Positions 59,171-64,000 of a stretch of 64,000 nt of DNA are shown piece by piece. Each line of letters opens with the position of its first letter. The first letter of the stretch is position 1. The position numbers and the translations under genes were made by a program. Origin of the DNA: Flaccisagitta enflata (Eukaryota > Chaetognatha > Sagittoidea > Aphragmophora). The notes under the pieces were generated by a model. The model worked only from the letters and a program-made list of their open reading frames with translations. It made no database searches and was not told the origin of the DNA. Location of the stretch: NCBI GenBank assembly GCA_965153355.1, contig OZ231127.1:84134001-84198000 (forward strand), in the 5' to 3' direction.

Positions 59171-60671
59171 AACAAAATGCTATAAGATTTTTTCCAAGGT
59201 AGTAATTCATTGACAAGGAAAGAGAGAGAGACAAGCAATTTATGAGGGAAAAAACTGACTGAAGGGGAAAAGACATATGATGTCTCTCCGCACTCATGAA
59301 TGAATGAATGAATGAATAAATGAATGAAGAAATGAATGAAGAAATGAATGAATAATCAATGAACGAATGAATAAATGAAGCAATGAATGATATCCGTGAA
59401 TGTATGTAAAGAACAAAAGCTCACGTTTGGCTTTTAAAATTGAAAATTAAAATCATACTCAGATCAAGGGCGCCGATGTGGGCTTTGGGTGCTTAACATA
59501 GCAAAAGTTGGTAATATTTTTTTACCCTTATTACTAATATAGAGAGGTTGATGTTAGAATTTTTATTACTTTTCTATTATTTAAATTTTTGCAGGACCTA
59601 ATTTGCATAATGCAGTAAAAACAATCTATACTGATTTGCTTTGAAATAGATATTACTAATTTTTTTTTTATGTTAATATTCATGTTTTGATGTTTAAGTT
59701 TTTACTGATATATATCAAGATTCTAAAAAAACAAATGTTTGGAAACAAAACTTCAAGTTGTTAAAGCGCCCAATAAACTTAATGAAATAATAAAGGCGTC
59801 TTAGAACGAGAACGAAATCAAAGACTTTCCGTATTTTCTGGCTTAGATCAATTTCGTTCTGACGCGTTTTGATTTCAGTTATTCGCCAGCCGACCAAACG
59901 CAATTAGACTACAAATATCATTGAATGATAGATGCCAATCAACACCTCAAAAGATGGAGTTGAAAAAACTTCTTTGCGCTTGAGATACAAAAGGATTTCT
60001 ATTTTACGATGATTGATGACTTTGTGGCATGGATCCATTCTTATTAAAAGAAGTAGTACACACTATCCTAGATATACTATCTTCACAGACAGAGATAGAC
60101 AGACGGACGAACGGACTAAAAAGTGCACTTTGGTAGGCTTTTTTTTAAATATCTCTTTAAACATGTCAATGAAAGGTTGTTGCAAGGTTGTTGCAAGGTT
60201 GTTACAATGTTGCTGTCGTTGATTAATTGAATAATGAATGTATGAAATGATTTTTTTTTTTTTAAAGGAATGAGTCTTTGAGCGAGCGAGTTATCGAAGA
60301 ATAACATCCGAGACAACGTAGGCGAAAGTACACAATGACATTTTCAAGTGCTATACGCCCCTGCCCGTTGACAATGGGATCGGGTATTGCGTTTTCTGTC
60401 AATTTGACACTCTTTAGAACCGTTTCAAAAGGCTGCATATTTAAATAGATCAGGACATCAGGTCAGTGTCCTCCGAAGAATTCGCCATCCTCTAGTCAAT
60501 GTTGCGGCAATTTCAATATCGTTCCCGTGCATTGCACAATCATTGTTAAAATTGAATTGGATCGTTTTTTCTTACTCTCTCTCTAGCTGAGACCCATCAT
60601 TCATCACGTGACTAATTGATTTAAAGATGTTATTTCGATTCTGTAATCTTATCATTCCTTTTGTTGGTTTC
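59171..60671. other. unassigned intron sequence
   Basis: Includes (GAAT)n at 59298-59395 and an 11-bp GGTTGTTGCAA repeat (4 copies, about 60174-60215). No exon supported. Confidence 0.45.
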
Positions 60672-60696
60672 ATCATGTATTCTTTTGTGTTTGTAG

Positions 60697-60778
60697 GTCG
60701 CGTGTTTGCGTTTCCGCCTCCACCGAAACAGACTCTGGCCCCCAGTGCAATTGAGGGTGACGTGACTCCGTTCTCCAT
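60697..60778 (+). pseudogene. partial tandem duplicate of exon C with its own acceptor
   Basis: TGTGTTTGTAG|GTCGCG is followed by a copy of the first 82 bases of exon C (GRVFAFPPPPKQTLAPSA), 116 bp upstream of the real one. It has no donor: the duplication ends inside the exon and continues into the second acceptor, where the frame reaches TAG at 60810-60812. Using this acceptor would truncate the protein. Confidence 0.7.
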
Positions 60779-60812
60779 TTTGTGTCTCATTGTGTTTTTA
60801 TTGTGTTTATAG

Positions 60813-60988
60813 GTCGCGTGTTTGAGTTTCCGCCTCCGCCGGAACAGACTTTAGCAGCCGGTGCCATTGAGGGTGACGTGACTCCGTTCTCCATTTCCGG
60901 CAGAATCCCGTCAGATTCTTCCGCCGATATTCTCAGCGATTCAGCATCCGGAGAAAGAACGCCACCGTTAACACCGACCATTGTAAAG
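60813..60988 (+). CDS. exon C of the gene of unknown function
   Basis: Acceptor TTGTGTTTATAG|GTCGCG, donor GTAAAG|GTAAGT (near consensus). It starts with two bases completing Gly from exon B and ends in phase 0. It encodes RVFEFPPPPEQTLAAGAI, EGDVTPFSISGRIPSDSS, ADILSDSASGERTPPLTPTI: proline-rich, then Ser/Thr-rich with SGERTPPLTP, a possible proline-directed phosphorylation segment. No family recognised. Its GC-richer, CpG-intact sequence contrasts with the intron. No later exon was found before 64000, so the gene probably continues off the window. Confidence 0.72.
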
Positions 60989-61150
60989 GTAAGTTGCTAA
61001 GTGTGTCACCGGTTACACCTAACTTTGTGACAGTTTGAGGTATGTCCCCGATTACACGTATCTTTGTGACAGTATGAGTGATGAAGTATGTCACCGATTG
61101 CACTTACCCGTGTGACACTATGACTGTATGAGTCGTTGAGTTTCTCCTAA

Positions 61151-61396
61151 AACAAGGTCATTAGACCTAAGTCGCGTGCGTCGGCACTTTCAAATAAAGT
61201 CAGGCACACAGACAGACAAACAATTTTTATCAAAAAGACATTTGAAATAGCCATTTACGTCTAAAGGTTTCTTTCTACGTACCATTCAGAAACAGAAAAA
61301 ACTCTTTAAAAAGCCTTTAAAACAGTTTTGTGACGGACGGACCGACCAACGGACCAACTGAAAAGTGGCTTATAGAGTCGCGTAGCACGCGACTAA
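61151..61396 (-). mobile_element. CHE, GTCGCG type
   Basis: ACAAGGTCATTAGACCTA, guide AGTCGCGTGC, GACGGACCGACCAACGGACC, GTGGCTTATAG, hairpin AGTCGCGTAGCACGCGACT, AAAAA. Guide pairing 10/10. G-rich boxes replaced by unrelated sequence. Confidence 0.78.
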
Positions 61397-61450
61397 AAAT
61401 TGTAGTGGAGGGTCGAATATTACGCTGCCATTTATCCTCACCATTCAAAA

Positions 61451-61653
61451 AACAAGGCCGGATACACGGCTGGCCAAGTCGCGTGCGGGTGGGCAGGGGC
61501 AGTGATGAAATAGACCACCTAGGCAGTTGGGCAGGAGCTGTGACCCAAAAACCGCCTGTAAACGCCGAAAAAGCAAAGTGTCACCGACCGACCGACCGAC
61601 CGACCAACCGACAGACGGACAGAGTGGGTTGTAGAGTCGCGTGCACGCGACTA
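61451..61653 (-). mobile_element. CHE, GTCGCG type, best intact copy
   Basis: ACAAGGCCGGATACACGGCT, guide AGTCGCGTGC, GGGTGGGCAGGGGC, GGGCAGGAGC, CCGACCGACCGACCGACC, GACAGAGTGGGTTGTAG, hairpin AGTCGCGTGCACGCGACT, AAAAA. A good reference sequence for the family. Confidence 0.9.
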
Positions 61654-61657
61654 AAAA

Positions 61658-62327
61658 AGTCATGCCACTAGGCGCGCTAAAAGTTATTCTCACCATTGCT
61701 AAGGTGAATCTTTTGACCAATAACATCAAGAAACGTTATGAAAGTTGAAACAACATTGCCCTTATTAAAGGAGGCCAGAATTCTCCAATTAACAAAGGAT
61801 GAAAGCCTTGCAAGCTTTCAATGGTGTTTACTCCGGATTGTAACTTGTTAAGCTACCGTGTTTTGTAATTTCGATTAATTATGCAAATCATGAAAGAGAG
61901 GAATTTGGAATAGTCAGTAAAAAGCACATTTCTATTTTGTGATACCAATCTAGATGCAATGTTTGTCAGTCACATAGTTATGATTGACTTAAACTAAGAT
62001 TGGCGCTGATGCATTTAAGTTATTCAAAATCAGAGATCCTTTTCCCTAGATCATCGGTTTCATGAGAACTATTTTAATATTCAAACATAAAAATGCCAAA
62101 TGATTGAAATGGACTAGTTAGTTGTTTCTGTCATGATCCCGAAAACTTCAGATCGACATTGTTTGTCGATACATAATACATTCCTTTGTACAGATTAAGA
62201 TTAAGGCATTTCAAATGTGCATTCGGTTGGTGAGCGAAGAATGTCAACATGCAAGTAATAAAACTTTTTCCTATTTCAAATAAGACGACACAAACCACCT
62301 ACCTACCAACCATCGTGTTGATATCGA
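61658..62327. other. unassigned sequence
   Basis: No features recognised. Confidence 0.4.
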
Positions 62328-62509
62328 ACAAGGCCGTATACACGGCTACCCCAGTCGCGTGCGGGTGGGCAGCCGGCAGGGGCCGTATTTGAGGTCACTT
62401 GATCATTTGGGCAGGAGCAGTAAGGTCAAAGACTGCAAGAACCCAAAAAGTGTGACGGACAGACGGACCGACGGATCGACAGACGGACAAAGTGTAGCAC
62501 GCGACTAAA
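62328..62509 (-). mobile_element. CHE, GTCGCG type, 5' hairpin arm deleted
   Basis: ACAAGGCCGTATACACGGCT, guide AGTCGCGTGC, GGGTGGGCAGCCGGCAGG, GGGCAGGAGC, GGACAGACGGACCGACGG, then AAAGTGTAG joined directly to CACGCGACT and AAAAA. Only the 5' arm of the hairpin is missing. Confidence 0.85.
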
Positions 62510-62929
62510 AAGTCATTAGAGAGAGAGAGAGAGAGAGAAAGAAAAAACTCTGTCACCTCATGAAATAATGGAGGTGTGTCCCATTTGATCAAAACGAAAT
62601 TTCATTCAAATTCTATCTGTTACAAACGGAATTTAGTCATTGCAAATGTGATAGATAAAAAGAAATGTTTTGAAGAGACTAAGGATTTCATAACCGTGAA
62701 TGGTAGATATCTGTTACCATCAGACCCGTTTTGCGGGAAAAACCATCTGAGAGTTGCCTTATCAATTAATAAGTGAGGAAACATTGTTATAAAATCAAGA
62801 ATTCTTGATGGGAGGTAAAGAAAATAAGATCATACATTATTAAAAGAAGAAGCGTCCCCAAAGAAACTTTAACCGTACTTTTCTGCCGATTGATCGGCGT
62901 CTGTGACAGTTTCGATAAGGGGCCCAGGC
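62510..62929. other. unassigned; short (GA)n at 62518-62540
   Basis: No exon. GTTACAAACGGAATTTAGTC has weak likeness to the interior of the MITE at 51302. Confidence 0.35.
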
Positions 62930-63631
62930 CAGGGGTGTATAAAATTGAGTCGCTTTTGATTCCCCCCCCCCGCCTTCAATAAGGGGCCCAGGGGTGTATA
63001 GAATTGAGTTGCTTTTGATTTCCCCCCCCCCTTTGATAAGGGGCCCAGGGGTGTAAAAAATTGAGTTGCTTTCGATTCCCCCCCCCCCTTCGATAAGGGG
63101 CCCAGGGGTGTAAACATTTGAGTCGCTTGTGATTGCCCCCCCCCACATTCAATAAGGGGCCCAGGGGTGTATGAAATTGAGTCGCTTTTGATTCCCCCCC
63201 CCCTTCGATAAGGGGCCCAGAGGAGTATAAAATAGAGTCGCTTCTGACCCCCCCCCATCGATAAGGGGCCCAGGGGAGTATAAAATTGAGTCGCTTTTGA
63301 TCCCCCCCCCCCGGCCCCCGCCTTTGATTATCTCCCCGATCCCCGTGATGAGTTGCGTCGCGTTACAATATCTATAATATTCTTCCCTATAAAGCAATAA
63401 AACAGTATATTTTAGGTTTAAAAAGTATAGAAATGTTTTGTGATAATCAGGTTTTATGATTTGGTACTGCCAAAAGTTACATTTTCCCAAATTTTTCTTA
63501 TTTTCTTTTTTCCCCTTCCTTTCCCATTGGGCATCCCGATTTGATTGATTTGATTTGATCCCTAAATCCTTTGATTTTCCACCTCCCCCCCCTTCCCCCG
63601 CGACGGCGGGAAACTCAATTATATACAGACC
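62930..63631 (+). mobile_element. D element copy 3, no CHE, amplified left end
   Basis: About seven 50-58 bp units (GGGGCCCAGGGGTGTATAAA, ATTGAGTCGCTTTTGATT, C run) then TTTTATGATTTGGTACTGCC and AAACTCAATTATATACAG. At the point where copies 1 and 2 carry a CHE this copy reads AAATTTTTCTTATTTTCTTT, an empty site. The Gly/Lys-rich minus frames are repeat translations. Confidence 0.75.
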
Positions 63632-63634
63632 AGA

Positions 63635-63862
63635 TCTGAGGGGGTAGATTTCAGCTTTAAGAGTGCAAATTTCAGGCCTATGAGGGTCTTGGGGATGCAC
63701 GGACGTACGAACGAAAGTCCACCTGAGTTCTACAGGAATTCGTTCCCCTTTTGGGCCGCTGCCCTGCTTCCCCTCACTCCAATTAACAATCATGCAAAGC
63801 AGGGCAACGGGTATCGCTTACCACATATATTGCCCTTGGGCGACCTGTTCAGATATAAAATA
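63635..63862. mobile_element. GCAGCGG element 5, right part
   Basis: GGGTAGATTTCAGC / GCAAATTTCAGGCC units, CGAACGAAAGTCCACCTGAG, TTCTACAGGAATTCG, GGGCCGCTGCCCTGC, then GCAGGGCAACGGGTATCGCT and CCCTTGGGCGACCTGTTC. The left half is absent. Confidence 0.75.
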
Positions 63863-64000
63863 CTGAGGAACTTCAGGACGTAGTCTCTTTTTCTACAAGC
63901 TTTGTTTTATAAAATAACAATGAATGTCAACAGATTTGTTTTTCTCAGACGTTACTAAGCTTACTTGACAATTCAATGACACGTACTTAACGTAAAGATG

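Noticed and set aside
63149-63793. Gly/Lys-rich 214-residue frame
   Set aside because: Spans D-element tandem units and the end of a GCAGCGG element.

Overview
This is an AT-leaning, intron-bearing eukaryotic nuclear sequence: a scaffold with one 56-N gap at 11574-11629. It is dominated by microsatellites, minisatellites and nested non-autonomous transposable elements. Coding sequence is a small fraction and is confined to exons bounded by GT...AG sites. No bacterial genes, rRNA, tRNA, CRISPR array or viral gene was recognised. The lineage cannot be fixed. A protein kinase A (PKA) catalytic subunit, TA- and TTA-flanked MITEs and long foldback elements fit an invertebrate or unicellular relative of animals, but other protists are not excluded.

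Three genes can be supported. (1) A PKA catalytic subunit lies in three phase-0 exons at 28488-27529 (-), 19099-18887 (-) and 30948-31598 (+). Together they give a complete AGC kinase of about 607 residues, but the last exon has the wrong orientation and order. Inverting the segment between the (AAC)n tract at 18735-18881 and the (GTT)n tract at 30624-30731 restores a colinear gene. (2) A minus-strand Asn/Ser/Thr-rich gene has exons at 7590-7011 and 6331-5946. Its second exon follows a 26-bp minisatellite, each unit of which carries a 3' splice-site-like sequence. (3) A plus-strand gene of unknown function has exons at 54452-54954, 56085-56284 and 60813-60988. Its first intron begins with (GA)n and ends with (CT)n, and a tandemly duplicated 3' splice site precedes its third exon.

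The rest is mainly repeats. The most notable family, called CHE here (covarying-hairpin element), has about 30 copies or fragments. Read with the hairpin at the right, a CHE has these parts in order: ACAAGGCC and a small hairpin; a 9-11 nt 'guide'; GGGTGGGCAGGGGC; GGGCAGGAGC; GACC/GGAC repeats; GACAAAG; a terminal hairpin; and TAAAAA. The hairpin differs between copies (GTCGCG, GTTGCG, GATGCG and GGTGCG types, with different loops), and the guide changes to stay complementary to the hairpin 3' arm.

Other families are named by their ends. GCAGCGG elements have 50-60 bp inverted ends around a 20-bp minisatellite. TTA-MITEs have a 3-bp TTA target duplication. D elements have TGTATA..ATTGAG ends. 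TACACTT elements have element-specific internal motifs. There are also several long foldbacks.

Layout: 0-4 kb repeats; 4.1-5.7 kb foldback; 5.9-7.6 kb gene 2; 7.6-18.7 kb repeats with nested elements and the gap; 18.7-31.6 kb PKA exons with elements between; 32-38 kb nested foldbacks; 38-54 kb microsatellites, a foldback at 40.9-41.8 kb and GCAGCGG elements; 54.4-61 kb gene 3; 61-64 kb CHE and D elements.
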